DNA of 64,000 nucleotides from Dasypus novemcinctus (lineage: Eukaryota > Chordata > Mammalia > Cingulata > Dasypodidae), in contig NC_080677.1 of NCBI RefSeq assembly GCF_030445035.2, forward strand, positions 23,633,513 to 23,697,512. Reading direction: 5' to 3'. This document shows, in pieces, positions 21,888 to 33,559 of this stretch. Positions within the stretch are counted from its first letter, which is position 1; each line of letters begins with the position of its first letter. The notes beneath the pieces were generated by a model. The model made no database searches, was not told the origin of the DNA, and saw only the letters and a program-made list of their open reading frames with translations. The position numbers and the translations under genes are program-made.

Positions 21888-22105
21888 TCAGCGAGGCGGG
21901 CTGCCGCCGCGGCCTCCGGCGTGCCTCTTTCAGCAGCTGCCGCCACCGTGCTCACTCCCCGCCGCCTTCCAGCCAGTGCCAACCCCAGCGGGCTCCAAGT
22001 CCTGGAGCGGCCCGTGGCCCAGCTGGGAGCCATCCCGCAGCTCAGCGCCGCGCCCCAGCGCCCTGGGAGGGGTGAATCTCCCTCGCCCAGGGGCCTCCCA
22101 CAGGG
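21888..22105. promoter_or_regulatory. Small CpG-rich patch
   Basis: A sharp GC island, about 215 bp, with at least 20 CpG dinucleotides (for example ggcgggctgccgccgcggcc) inside AT-rich flanks. It is too short for a classic CpG-island promoter but stands out from the whole window. Open frames here follow the GC content and show no domain. Confidence 0.4.
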
Positions 22106-22315
22106 TGAAATCAAATTCCTTTCTCCACTGGTGTCCTGAGAGTTTGACATTTTCCATTTACAGACATTTCCTAGCTTGTATATTCTATCCCTTTCAGGGG
22201 ACTTGTCAATAAAAATTGGGATTAAACTGGAAATGCTTCAGGATGCCTTTTTTAAAAGCTTTTTAAAAAAATCATGAAATACAACAAACATACTAATTAG
22301 TGCATAAAACATAAT

Positions 22316-23110
22316 GAATTTTTATTTAAATATTTTAAAATTATTCTTTTTTAAAGATACATAGATTACATAAATGTTATATAAAAAATGTAAGGGATTC
22401 CCATATGTCCCATTCCCTACACCTCTCATACTTCTGCACACCAACAGCATCCTTCATTAGTGTGGTACATTTGTCACAACTGATGGACACATATTGGAGC
22501 ATTGTCACTAAGTTTAGATAATAGTTTACACATTATAATTTAATCTCTATCTGGCACAATTTTGTAAATTATGACAAGATATATAACGGCTTGTATCTGT
22601 CATTGCAACGTCATTCAGAACAATTCCAATGTCCTGAAAATCCCCCCATATTACACCTATTTTTCCCTCTCTTTCTCCTCAGAACCTCCTGTGGCCACTG
22701 CCTCTACATCAATTAAAAAAAGCTCTTCCATTGCTAGAATCACAATAAATCTGTAGCGAAATAGCAGTAAGTCTATTCTAGTCCATCATTCATCCCCAGT
22801 CCTGAGGATTCTGGGATGGTGATGCCCACTCTGCCTCTAATTGAGAGGAGCCAGATAGATGGGACTATCTTTCTGGTAGTTGTAGACTCTCTCTGTTCCT
22901 TGGGATGGTGGTTGTCCGTCATCATCTCCTTGTTAGTTGTCCTGGGTGAGTCCAGTGAACTGGAGAGTAGAAGTTGCAACTCTTGAGAGTCAGGGCCCAA
23001 ATGGGGTATGGACAGCCCAAAGATTTAAGTCTCTTGGACATAAACCTATCAAGTCAAGTGCTAGCTATAGGTTCAAGTAGAAGGAGCAGAAGAGCCCTGT
23101 GTAGGGAAAC
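22316..23110 (-). mobile_element. L1 3' UTR, xenarthran family
   Basis: The plus strand reads 'aaagatacatagattacat', 'attcccatatgtcccattcc', 'catccttcattagtgtgg', then 'cattcatccccagtcctg', 'gattctgggatggtgatgcc' and 'gttccttgggatggtggttg'. This is about 800 bp of the same 3' UTR as at 33815 and 57556, here extending further upstream. No ORF2 is attached. Confidence 0.85.
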
Positions 23111-23230
23111 CTTAATGAATTTTAGTAATGTGAAAAATGCCCATGTAGCCCCCACCCAGGTCAAGACCTGAAACTTTGCCGGTAGCCCAGAAGTCTGCTT
23201 CCTACTGCCCCTCAAGACTCCTTTCTGCTG
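23111..23230 (-). mobile_element. Old L1M-type 3' UTR fragment
   Basis: 'tagcccccacccaggtcaag' followed by 'cccagaagtctgcttcctac' matches the reversed 3' UTR of old L1 elements. Next to, and probably interrupted by, the younger L1. Confidence 0.5.
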
Positions 23231-24394
23231 CTGTAGTAGCAGTACTGGCAGCCTCCTCATCCAGTCCATTATGGGTCTGTCATGAGGTTTGAACTGTAGA
23301 ACCATCCAGGACTAGCTGCAAGGCTCCTCTCGCTTTCCCTTCCAAAAACAGGCTTCTAGCCTTAGCCAGATTCGAGGCTTTCCAGTCCTGATTAGAATAC
23401 CCTAAGGAGTGGGCCAAGGGGGGGATGGACAATTCAAACAACACAAGTGGATGCACGGAAAATCTACCCAGGAACAAAACCTGAGACTGAAAAAGAAAAC
23501 CTTTGCTTGGATGGTTTCGAGGCATCCCTTCAAGCCCTCAGTTGGTTTGTGATTCTGATCATAGCATAAACCTTTCCATATCCCTAAAATCGTATTAGGA
23601 GTCTCACAAAGCAATGCAGGGAAGGTTGAATCGGCATCAGTTAAATATTGCATATTCAGGGATAATGCCACCTCAGAAGGCATACAAATCGGTCAAAGGT
23701 GGGTCATATGCTGGCCCTCAAAAAGCATGCCCACCCTCGCTTGGGGAGGGGGGTGGATGCGTCTTTTTATTCCCTCCCTCTGAGAATCGCTTCCCTACTC
23801 CTTTTGGCCTAGAGTCTTTCCTGGCTGAGGGCATCAGAATTGGCTTTGGCAGTAAACCCCGTGTCAGGCCTCAGGGAAAGGAAGTTCTGCTCAGAAGAGA
23901 GGACCAGGTGGCTTATGTCACACGGACAGCAAGGGACCTCTCTCGGCAGTGTTTTGTTTTTCAATGCCCTGGTGCCAGGATGGGAGTGGGATAGGAAAAG
24001 TAGTTCTCCCTTGGCAACAGGAATTGCCTGGGCACCTTGCTAACACCCGAAGCCCTCAGAAGGTCTACTGTTATCCAAGTTCTCCCAATGGGAGAGGCTC
24101 AGGGCTGGGTGAGGCAAAGGTTTGGGCCTGTTGGTCTGAATACTCTTCTTGCTTTGCAGGATGTTGTTGTTGCATCTTCACACTAGCCCTTGAGGCCCTC
24201 ATTTTTCAGGGTCAACCTCCTCCCCCCCACACACAGTGTACCACAAAGACACAATTATATTTGAAATAAGATCTATCTCTTTTCTGTCCTCCTCTACCCT
24301 AGCCTTACTTCCAGGTATTCTGCTTTCAAGATTTCATAGGCAAATATGAGCGGGAGGGTAAAAGCAGGTGGTAGTCTAGGATAGGCACACATAT
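23231..24394. other. No feature recognised
   Basis: Low-copy DNA. The open frame at 23614-23994 has no recognisable domain. No repeat identified. Confidence 0.4.
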
Positions 24395-24590
24395 CTGGAC
24401 TTGAACTCCAACCCTGCCATTGCTAGCTTTGTGACCTGGAACAAATTTCACACACTTTCTGGGCCAGTTTCCTTTTCTATAAACTAGGGGTGAGGATGGT
24501 TTGTTATGAGGAATAAATGAGACAATGTGTGTAGAGTGTTTGATATGAAACCTGGTATGCAATAGGTGCTCAGTTCATGTTAGCTATCTC
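24395..24590 (+). mobile_element. MIR SINE
   Basis: gctttgtgacctggaacaaa, then ctataaactaggggtgagga and caataggtgctcagttcatg, in MIR order. Confidence 0.8.
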
Positions 24591-25139
24591 TCTGGCTTTT
24601 CTACTCTAAGTAAGATATTTGCTTTAATGATTATTTTCTGGAACCACATTGCCTTGGTAGAGACATTAATGCTAAGAGGAGGAATGCTAGGCTCTGCCCC
24701 AATGTTGGAGAAATTCTGGGGTGTCCTTCACGACTCTCCAGTTGGTGGCACCATCTAGGAGGTGTCTGAGTAGGGCGAGTGCCCTTGGGCCCTCTTTACT
24801 TATGCAGGGGACTGAAAATTCCCAGTAGAAAGAGTTGTGCCAGGCCCGCCTCCCATCCTGCTGGGGGACTTCCCTGCTCTGCTTTCCCAGGTGGGCCCAG
24901 GCAGGAGATCGTGGCAGCCTAGACTGAGGGTGCCAATGGGAATACAACGTTGGTACAGTTTTTGGGTTGCTTTTTTGGCTGTACAGAACAGAGACCCATT
25001 CAAGTTACCACTGATTGGGGTTGTTCTGGGTCCACCACAAAGCCACCTGGATCCACAGCTACAACCCTAGGGTCCTTGGAGAATGTCAAAGAGGATAGTT
25101 TCTTGAAGGTGAGGGAAGGGCAAATTGCCAGAGACAATG
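24591..25139. other. No feature recognised
   Basis: Low-copy DNA. A weak CTCF-like match (24738-24753, CCAGTTGGTGGCACCA) lacks the key A at position 6 of the core. Confidence 0.4.
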
Positions 25140-25500
25140 CATCAGTTAGAATTGGCTAGGTTATAAAGCAGTGACAAACACCCCCTTCCCCCCCAAATTG
25201 CAGTGTCTGCTGCAGGTTGGCAGGGGAGCTGCACTTGTCATGGTAGAGGCTCCGTCTCAACAAGTGCTCCAGGATTGGCCAGGTGGGGTCAGGGCATGCA
25301 GCTAATCACACTTGCTCTTAAAGCTTCCACACAGAAGTACACGCATCACTTCTGCCCACATTCATTGGCCAAAGCCAGCCACATGGCCATATCTAATGTC
25401 AAGGGAGAACTCTGCTGTGTGTCTGGACAGGGGGAACACTCAGGACTGTTTGGTGAGCAGCACTGTAGCATGTGGTTTGTAGTGGGCATAGGCAGTCAAA
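25140..25500 (-). mobile_element. Old mammalian LTR (ERVL/MaLR-like)
   Basis: The plus strand has aggttataaagcagtgacaa at the left, then 'cacttctgcccacattcatt' and 'ggccaaagccagccacatgg', and 'tgtgtctggacaggggg'. This is the reverse of the LTR type seen at 61690-62085. Subfamily uncertain. Confidence 0.6.
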
Positions 25501-25559
25501 GTGAGGGAAGTGAAGGCCAGTCCTGATACTTTTGAATTCAGGAAGGGGAATTTGGATTT

Positions 25560-25765
25560 TATTTGAGAGGCACTGCTTTGCATAGAAGAGAACCCCTGAA
25601 CTCAGGGGATGGAGACCTGGGATCCAGCCAGTGCCTCCTTTGTGGTTGTCAGTCCACTCAGCTATAAAATGGTATGTTAGTATTTGCCCTAGCTATCTTG
25701 ACAGTGTTTTGGGGTGAAGCTCCAATGAGATAATGTATGTGGAGGGGCTTTGAAAACTCTGAAGC
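25560..25765 (+). mobile_element. MIR SINE
   Basis: Diverged MIR: 'gacctgggatccagccag', 'cactcagctataaaatggta' and 'atgagataatgtatgtgg'. Confidence 0.65.
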
Positions 25766-25921
25766 CCTATACAAAAATAAAAACTTTCTATATGGCTATA
25801 ATTTATACTTAATCCTTCATTGTATGAAACAAATAATTCAGGACATAATCTATAATAAAATGCATGCTGAATAGATTTATTTGAAAAGTAAACTAATGAC
25901 ACTTCAACTCATTTAGTTTCT

Positions 25922-25976
25922 AGGATTTGGCTGGAGGGGCTTCCCAGATGCTTCACATTTGGTCAAGATGATGGAG
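25922..25976 (+). repeat. Local duplication, copy 1
   Basis: A 55-bp segment (starting aggatttggctggaggggc, ending ggtcaagatgatggag) that recurs at 26805-26859 with 7 mismatches. Same orientation, 883 bp apart. Not part of a repeat I recognise. Confidence 0.8.
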
Positions 25977-26804
25977 GATGAGGTTCTATTGGGAGATGCA
26001 GAGAAGAGGGACCCTGTAGATACGAGTATATTTACGGTCACAGGATGCTGCCTGTGTTGGCTGGTATGTTGGCTGTCCTAGGGAAAGAGACAGAGTCAAC
26101 AGCACCTTGAATGGATAGGGCCAGATGCAAAAACAAAAGCCTCTCCTCCATGCATTAGCAGACTTCCTGTTAGGTCCCTCTTCTGCAGAACTTGGCTGGC
26201 CGGACTCACCCCCAGCTCTGTCTGACTGGTGCCCATCTCTGTTGGAAGGAAGTGAGATCCTGGAGGCCTGGTGCTGCCTAATATTTAACCCTTAGCCCCC
26301 TGTGGGTCATGGGATGGCACTTCAAGAACAATTGACTAATGAGTCTGGAAAGGAAGGCAGGAGAATGAGAAGAATGGCCTGCTAGGGAGAGATTCAAAGT
26401 ATGGAACAGCTCCTTCGGCTGGCCCCCTCCTGGAGTATCAGGTAGGAGAACTGGGCTGGGAGGGTGAGGCCTCCTGGGACTCAGCTGTGGCCGGCCTTCG
26501 TCCCCCACTGGTGCCTGAGGAGCCTCTTTTCTCTACTCTTTGCCTTACTTAGCTTTGATGACCAATTGCAGGTTTTGCTCTTGTTCAGTTCTCCAACCCC
26601 TCTGGCCCAGGTGGTCAGGAGCCATGAGTCCTGCTCCCAGCACCACTTCCCACGACACCAGAGACTAAGAACATCATCAGTCAAGGTCTGCCCAAAGCAA
26701 TGGCTTGTAAGAAAGAGTTTTACCACAGTATAAGACTATTGTTTAAGGAAAAAAAAAAAGTAAAAGAAAAAACATTTGCGATATGGCATCAGGGTTAAAC
26801 CATC
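25977..26804. other. No feature recognised
   Basis: Low-copy DNA ending in an A-rich run (about 26748-26773). No coding signal supported. Confidence 0.4.
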
Positions 26805-26859
26805 AGGATTTACCTGGAAGGGCTTCCCACACACTTCACGTTTGGTCAAGATGATGGAG
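26805..26859 (+). repeat. Local duplication, copy 2
   Basis: Partner of 25922-25976, about 87% identical, starting aggatttacctggaagggc. A MIR starts right after it. Confidence 0.8.
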
Positions 26860-26861
26860 TT

Positions 26862-27030
26862 TAACCCTGAGTAAAGTACTTAACTTCTCTGAGTCTCAGT
26901 TTCCTTCATCCTTTGAAAGGGGATAATCATCCTACCTAATTTATAAAGTGACTGAGGATTAAATGAGATTTTTTTGCCCAGTGCTTGGGGCATAGAAAGT
27001 TTTCAACAAATATACGCTCTTATCATCATC
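26862..27030 (+). mobile_element. MIR SINE
   Basis: agtaaagtacttaacttctc, tgagtctcagtttccttcat, then 'gaggattaaatgagat' and 'cagtgcttggggcatag'. Confidence 0.87.
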
Positions 27031-27074
27031 ATCCATCAGATTGTAATAATTTCAGGGCCAAGAGTCTTAGACTT

Positions 27075-27150
27075 GGTCACCACTGGTATTCCCAGAATCT
27101 GCAGGGCATCTGGCACTCACTGCATGTTTGCTGAATGAATGAGAGTCTTT
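27075..27150 (+). mobile_element. L2 3' end
   Basis: 'ctgcagggcatctggcactc' and 'tgtttgctgaatgaatgaga' are the L2 terminal blocks. Confidence 0.65.
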
Positions 27151-27357
27151 TAGAAGGCCAGGGTGCTGTTAGGTAAGCTGAAAGGAGGTGGCTTACCACC
27201 ACTGCCCTCCATTCAGCCAAGATCAATTGTTTTTGAAGAGTTGGGGGGTCTGCCAGGCTCTTCTGCCTGGTGTGAGTGCTCACTGCCCTAGAATCTCTGA
27301 TCTCAGAGCAGGATATTCTGGGCTTGAGAGCCAGTGAGGGGCACAGAGGGGACAGGG

Positions 27358-27545
27358 AGTGGCTTTGGCATCAGATAGATGTGGTTGGAGACCCAGCTGT
27401 ACTTCTCTTTAGTTGAGACCTTGGTAAAGTGACTTGACTCCCTGAGCTTTGATTTTCCATCCTGAAATGAAGTTGGACCATATGGGATTGCTCTAAGGTC
27501 TCAAAGTCTAGTCTGTTATGGGTACTCAATAAATGCTGACTGCCT
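27358..27545 (+). mobile_element. MIR SINE
   Basis: 'ggctttggcatcagatagat', 'gtaaagtgacttgactccct' and 'gtactcaataaatgctgact', in MIR order. Confidence 0.82.
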
Positions 27546-27654
27546 TCCCTGGCATGACTGATTAAATTGAAGCCCAGAAATCTTAGAGAGGTGCTTAAAG
27601 ACAGGGTATTTCTCCAGAATGTGGTTATATTAAGGTATTAAGCAAAAATAATTT

Positions 27655-27797
27655 ATAGCAGTTTTATTCTGCATCAGAATCCCAAGTTTCAGAGTCAGTT
27701 AAGTCTGTTGTGGGGCCTGAGAATTTGCATTTCTAACAAGTTCCCAGCAGAGGCCGATGCTGCTGGTCCCAGGGCCACTTTTTGAGACTCTCTGAAT
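27655..27797 (+). mobile_element. MER5A DNA transposon (hAT-Charlie, non-autonomous)
   Basis: 'gtggggcctgagaatttgc', 'atttctaacaagttcccagc' and 'gatgctgctggtcccaggg' match the MER5A right half. The inverted end ctttttgagactctctg is degraded. Confidence 0.83.
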
Positions 27798-28387
27798 GTC
27801 AAGGCTGAGAGGCCAGGGAAACGGAAACCGGAAAGCCTAAAGGAAAACAACAAAATACAAACAGATCATCTCAAGTCCTTAGGATGCACATATCTAAAGC
27901 TGCATCCAAGAGCCAAAGACCCAGCAAATGCTTTGTAAAAAAAAAAAAAGAAAATTCAAGTTCATGATGTGGAGAGCTGACAGGATTGCTTGGAAATAAA
28001 GCCATCCCCAAACAAATCTATTTATTTAGGAAATTAATGAAAGGGAGAGCCCATGAAATGGATTGATTGTCAGGAAATGCAATCATTCATCCTGTTTCTA
28101 ACTTTTGACCGAGGCCAGCGGGATTCACTGCAGAGGAAGTCATTTCTGCTTAATGGTCCAGGCTCCAGCGAACATGGAAAAGATGCCACTTCCTGCTTTT
28201 TCTTCATCCTGACCTTGTCAGAACCACAACTTCTTGTGGTCAGTGCTGCTCAAAACAATCATCTCTTCTAGAAATCTGAAGCCCAAAGAAGGCATGTCTT
28301 CTGCTAATGGGGGCCTTGGGAGATCTCTCTGACTTTAAGTGAATGTCATGGACACCTGGCTTGGTGTAATTAGCCCTGCCTTGGTGC
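27798..28387. other. No feature recognised
   Basis: Low-copy DNA with an A-run (27938-27950). No gene seen. Confidence 0.4.
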
Positions 28388-28568
28388 GTCTCAAAGTGGC
28401 TGCATACTAGAGTTACCTGAGGAGACTGGCAAGCATACGGTTGCTCAAATCCAGCCTCTACTCAGAATCTGAGGGTGGAGGTTTACATCTGTTTTTTATT
28501 TTTATTTCTTTTTAAAGCTCTGCAGATGATTCCCATGTATTTCTAGGACTGACAATCACTGCTGGAGG
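28388..28568 (+). mobile_element. MER5-type DNA transposon
   Basis: Begins gtctcaaagtggctgcatac, then gagttacctgaggag, and ends with 'ggactgacaatcactgctgg'. Diverged, with an AT-rich insert in the middle. Confidence 0.65.
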
Positions 28569-28961
28569 ACCTGGTTATGAAATGTCCCTTGATTTGTCCT
28601 GCTGCTCCTTTTGCCTCTCAGTACAGAGACCGGCACAGGACTTCAGCTGAAGTTTTACTTAGCTGTGATGCCTCTCTGGCTTGACAGTTCACCCCTTTCA
28701 ATGTACCATGTTCCACACTTTTTTCCTCCAAAACACCAGTGTCCTCTGAGATGGTGAAGGAAGAGAGAGAGTGAGCAAGCTAGTAGCTTCTGTGATCAAC
28801 TCCTTTTGGAGGATGTTGGATGAAATAAATTCAAGTTCATTTTCTGTAGGATTTACCAGAGCCTTTGTGTGTGTGTGTGTTTTTAGCTAACATGCATTCT
28901 GATTTCATTTTTTCATTTTTCAGGGAACACCACTAACATTTTAGAGAATTGATTTATATTG
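28569..28961. other. Unassigned, with a short TG run
   Basis: A (TG) run lies at about 28867-28882. No other feature recognised. Confidence 0.4.
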
Positions 28962-29185
28962 TGGCTTTGGAATCATTGCAACCTGGCTCCCAAGCCCAGT
29001 TCTGATACTAATCAGGTGTGTGGTCTTGGAAAAATCCTATGTTTCTGCTTCATTCTCTATAAAGTAGGGTTAATGATAATCCTGCCTTATGAGATTGTTG
29101 GGAGAATTAAATGAGCTAACGCACACCAAGTACTTAGCTTAGTGACTTTGCAAATAGGAGGAGCTCAATTTGTTTTTATTATTTA
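28962..29185 (+). mobile_element. MIR SINE
   Basis: Near full length: 'ggctttggaatcattgcaac', 'gtgtggtcttggaaaaatcc', 'ctctataaagtagggttaat' and 'gaattaaatgagctaacgca'. Confidence 0.87.
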
Positions 29186-30049
29186 GCAGAAGTATCAGCT
29201 GTCAATGGAGTGGTTAGAATAGGAAGCACCTAAAGCACCTGAAACTTATCAGGTCCATTTCTAGGCACAGGAGAGAGCTGGCGTGGAAGCAAGACCACAG
29301 CCTTGAGTTTTTGCAGTTTGATGTTTCTCATTTACCCGAGATCTGCATAGAGAAAGAAATTAGGGGACCACAAGCCATGAACTGGGCACCCGCATCCCTG
29401 TGTTTTCAGCACCTCAACTCAGTGGGGTCACTTCCTTCCAGGAACTGCTTTGGGATTGACAGGGAAGGAGAGCCTCTTGTCACAAGGAAACAAACATTAA
29501 AAACCATTCTATTTGTAAAGGAATTCAAATATACTTTTTAAAGGATACTGTGAGCCACAGAAAAAATGGCAAAATAGCTATCTGAAATGAGATTCAGCTC
29601 TACATTTGAAAAAGAGGAAGCCACAGTATTTATTTAAGAGGGACCAAGAATATGGAATTGAGCGTTCTTGCGTTGAGATTCTTTTTAACTTTTAGAGCAC
29701 ATGATAGAAGGGAAACCCTGCAGAGTCTCTTGGGGACACCTGGAAATCCTTTTGTGGTGAAAAGCCACTTTGCAGGGGGTGCTCCTGATTCAGCAAGTGA
29801 AGGCAAGAGGCAGAGGTGTAGATCATAAGGCTCTCCCTGAGGTGTCCTTCTGATATCCAGGAGCTCACTGGGAAAGGACGCATTCCCCAAGGTAGCCCCC
29901 GCTTTACTTCCATTGGCAAAAATTAGGCCCAGGGAAGACAGTGGGGTAGAAGGCAGAGCAGGCAGAAGAGACCTGAAAAGATACACTTGACTAATATAAC
30001 AGGAGAGAGAAAGCAGAGCCATCATCTTAGAGATCAACTAATGTCTTTG
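29186..30049. other. No feature recognised
   Basis: Low-copy DNA. A minus open frame (30037-29630, 135 codons) has no recognisable domain and is probably chance. Confidence 0.4.
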
Positions 30050-30225
30050 GCCAGAACCATCTGGATTTGAACCCTGGCTCGGCCACTTCCTGGTTGTGTG
30101 ACTTCTTGAAGTTTCAGTTTCCTCTTCTATAAGGGGAACCATCTCTAGAGGTGGTTGTTACGATTTAATGAATCGGTATAAGTGCCCAGCACAGCGCCAG
30201 GCTCATAACAGCTTCCTGGCCACTG
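30050..30225 (+). mobile_element. MIR SINE
   Basis: 'gatttgaaccctggctcggc', 'cacttcctggttgtgtgact' and 'cagcgccaggctcataacag'. Confidence 0.87.
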
Positions 30226-30324
30226 TGAGCTTGGGCAGTCTCAGGGTTCACACCGGGCTGTCAGTGTGCACCTCCCCTGCAGCCCACAGGTTTTGTCTGC
30301 TGTGTGCATCAGGGCTAGATGCAC

Positions 30325-30530
30325 GCTCTAGATGGAAGACCTGGGTGGGAATCCCAGTTCTGCCACTTAGCAGCTGTGTGACTCGAGATAAGTTACCTCT
30401 GTTTCTTCTTCTGTAAAATGGAGTTCACCACTGTGGTTGACTCATAGCATTATTGCAGGAATTAAGTGAGAAAATGAATGTACATAGTAAGCACTCAATT
30501 ACTATTTCTATTTTCTATTATAATTGTTGT
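30325..30530 (+). mobile_element. MIR SINE
   Basis: 'aatcccagttctgccactta', 'gcagctgtgtgactcgagat', 'cttctgtaaaatggagttca' and 'agtaagcactcaatta'. A second MIR in the same orientation about 100 bp after the previous one. Confidence 0.9.
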
Positions 30531-31990
30531 TATTTTTGTTATCAACCTGAAATTTCCTCCAGGAAGTACAGTTTGAGCTCCAAACAATTAACATGCAACT
30601 TGGGGGACACAATTGGTTGGTTGGGTATGCTTTGTATTTCCAAAATTATATTGCATTCTCTCAAACTCTCAAAACCAAGGGCATGGAAAATAATCAACAA
30701 ATACTCCAGCACCTTGCCCATAGAAGTAGCTAAATATATCTGAAGACAGAAAAGTTGGAAGCAAAGGCTGAGTGACATAAACCAGTGACCCCATAACTAA
30801 AAGAGTGTTGAGTAAATGAATGGATACAACTGGAGTCATGTTCCAGATTCTTCCCTCAGTGGGTTCAAGGTCAGAGGAGCTGCGAGCTCTCCTGCTCAAC
30901 AGTGGACAGGCTTTTAAACACGATGACCACTTGGCAGATCTCTGTATGCTATTTCATAAAAACCGTCTATCATCTTGATATAACCCTCCCTGGCACCTCA
31001 TTTCAGCAGCCTCCTGTTCTCATCCCTCCCCTGAGGCATTTGGGACCACAGTGAGTGGGGAAGGAGGCTTGTAGGGACTTTTACACCAACAACATGGACC
31101 ACAAACCCAGGGAGTTGAGAACACTGCTCTAAAGGCTGACAGTGGAGAGAGGTGCCATGTAAGTTTCTGGCTGATGTATACCAGACTTTAAAGCTGGAAA
31201 ATGCCTGGGTAGCTGAAAAAGTAGTTCAATATCTATGTATTCAATCCTTGTGTATTCAATTATTTATTAGCCATACCACTGTGAGATCAGGAACCCCCTG
31301 ATGTACACACACTGCTGAAGGTCCCAGTTCTATCCTCACTTCACTGCCAAAGAGGAGAGAAGAATTGTGCTGTGGGTTAGAGCAGCCTTCCAAAGCGTTC
31401 CCATGGAGCACTAGTGGAGCTCCATGAAAAGAAGGTTCTGGAACCAGAATCATTTGAGGACAAGGCACCTATACCAGGCCTCTCATGGAGACTGGCAACA
31501 TGCATTAGTTTGTGAAACACTTCAAGACAGCCCACCGTAAGGGACCTTGTGGGACAGTTTAACATGATGCCTGCCTAAACTTATTTGATGATAGAACCCC
31601 ATATCTGGTGTACACTTATTAACACCTCAAGGGAGAGTATTTCCCAGAATGTCTTTGGCAAATGATGTTTTTGACAATTCAGTGCCTTAATCAACTAATA
31701 CCTATGGGTGGAGAGATGCCTGGGTCGGGTTTTGGGATTGATGCCGGTTAAGTGATTTCTGATGAGAACCCTGGACTTGACTCTGCCTGTTTAGACAGAA
31801 CTTTAGGATCATATTATCAAGCCTGGTTTCAGCAAGCACACATTTACCGACTCCCTACCGTGTGTCAGCCGATGAGTTATATACAGAGTGGGCATGGTTG
31901 GGACGAAGGGAGCCTGCTATGAGGAGACGTCATAAGTACATTGTGTTGGTGGTGCTGCTGGGGTAGCTGCTTGAATAGGACAGGGGGCAT
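30531..31990. other. Low-copy DNA with a possible DNA-transposon relic
   Basis: At about 31375-31520 'gttcccatggagcactagtgg' (trimmed here to cccatggagcactag) and 'cattagtttgtgaaacactt' suggest a decayed hAT-type element. No gene recognised elsewhere. Confidence 0.35.
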
Positions 31991-31994
31991 TGAG

Positions 31995-32640
31995 CCGTGG
32001 TTAAGAGCATGGGCTTTGGGCGGTGGACTTGGCCCAGTGGTTAGGGCGTCCGTCTACCACATGGGAGGTCCGTGGTTCAAACCCTGGGCCTCCTTGACCC
32101 GTGTGGAGCTGGCCCATGTGCAGTACTGATGCATGCAAGGAGTGCCGTGCCACTCAGGGGTGTCCCCCGCGTAGGGGAGCCCCATGTGCAAGGAGTGCAC
32201 CCGTAAGAGAGCCACCCAGCGTGAAAGAAAGTGCAGCCTGCCCAGGAATGGCGCCGCACACACAGAGAGCTGACACGGCAAGATGGTGCAACAAAAAGAA
32301 ACAGATTCTTGTGCTGCTGACAACAACAGAAGCAGACAAAGAAGATGCAGCAAAGAGACACAGAGAACAGACAACCGGGGTGGCAGGGGGGAAGGGGAGA
32401 GAAATTTTAAAAAAATCTTAAAAAAAAAAAAAGAGCATGGGCTTTAGTAGCAGTACCTGGGTTCAAACCACAGCTCCTGTAATTAACGTCTATGAGGCAA
32501 CCCATTTAGCTCTCTGGGCCTCGCTTCATCTGTGAAATGAGGGCAGCTTCATAGAGCTGCTCTGAGAATGAATGAGAGGCCGTGGGTAAAGCACCTCCAA
32601 GGGCCCAGCTAAGGGTAGGAGGGCTACTGGTGGTTACTGT
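31995..32640 (+). mobile_element. MIR SINE split by a DAS insertion
   Basis: The MIR start (tgagccgtggttaagagc, then atgggcttt) is at 31995-32017. The rest resumes after the SINE at 32431 with 'gtacctgggttcaaaccaca', 'ctctgggcctcgcttcatct' and 'gtgaaatgagggcagc'. Confidence 0.88.
32018..32430 (+). mobile_element. DAS SINE, long single-headed form, full length
   Basis: Head ggacttggcccagtggttag with B-box ggttcaaaccc. The body has gtgcagcctgcccaggaatg, then 'cacacacagagagctgaca', and a poly(A) tail. Flanked by a perfect 15-bp duplication aagagcatgggcttt (32003-32017, 32431-32445) inside the MIR. Confidence 0.97.
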
Positions 32641-33559
32641 CAACACTGTCATTATGGAAGCCACAGCGACTGTGGAATATAAGGATGAGTAGAAGCCAAC
32701 CTGGCATTTTCAGTCCTCTCAGGGAGACAGACATCGGTCCAATGAGAACATGCACACGTGCCGTTAAGGTGCTCCAAGAACCTCTAACAGGGAGATTTGG
32801 CCAGTCATGGGGTGAGAAAGACTTTACCCAAAGAACAAGGCTTGACCAAGTGGAGAGAGGACGGCAGAGCATTCCAGGCAGAGGGCACAGAGTGTGCAGT
32901 GACCCTGAGGAGGCGGAAACCAGGGCTGAGAGCGGCTGGTGAAGCTGGAGAGAAGGGAGCAAGGGGAGATTGGAGTGAGGGAAGAGCGGGGAGGCAAGCG
33001 AGGGCCAGACCGGGCAGAGACTTTTTGGTGTTTTTGGTTTCTAACCTAAGAGCAAGGGAAAGCCATGCAAAAGTTGAAATTGAAGGTTTGATTCTGTTTG
33101 CATATTATTACAAGGTGCTATGGGAGCCCAGGTGGGGGGTGACAATTGTGCCTGGCATAGGTGAACCAGGGAAGGCATCTTGGAAGAGCTGGTCTTGACC
33201 CAGGGCAGGGCTGAGGAGGCAGAGCTGGGAAAAAAGGGCTCCAGTATCTCCAGCCTGCATAGAGAACTACAGTGGCCTAGCCTTGTTTCTCTGGCCTGGG
33301 CTTAAGAGGTCTGTGCCCACAGAGGAGCAGTGAGACAGCAGATGGGATCACAGTTCGTTTTCCTAAAGAAAGGATTCCTGTCAGACCCCCATTTCTAAGA
33401 CAAGTCCTCAGAGCCCACACTCAGCTCCGTGGCTCCCTGGGGGTCCTTAGTAGATGGGAGATCCCATGGACTGGAGCAGGCAGCTTCTACCTTGTGACCA
33501 CCAGCTCGTCTCTGTTTGGGCCGTCAGCAGTGGGTCACCAGTGATTGCTGAAGGGCTTA
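32641..33559. other. No feature recognised
   Basis: Low-copy, moderately GC-rich DNA. The open frame at 32797-33198 has no recognisable domain. Confidence 0.4.

Noticed and set aside
24738-24753. Fifth CTCF motif
   Set aside because: Although 15 of 16 positions match, the strongly required A in the core is T, so binding is unlikely.
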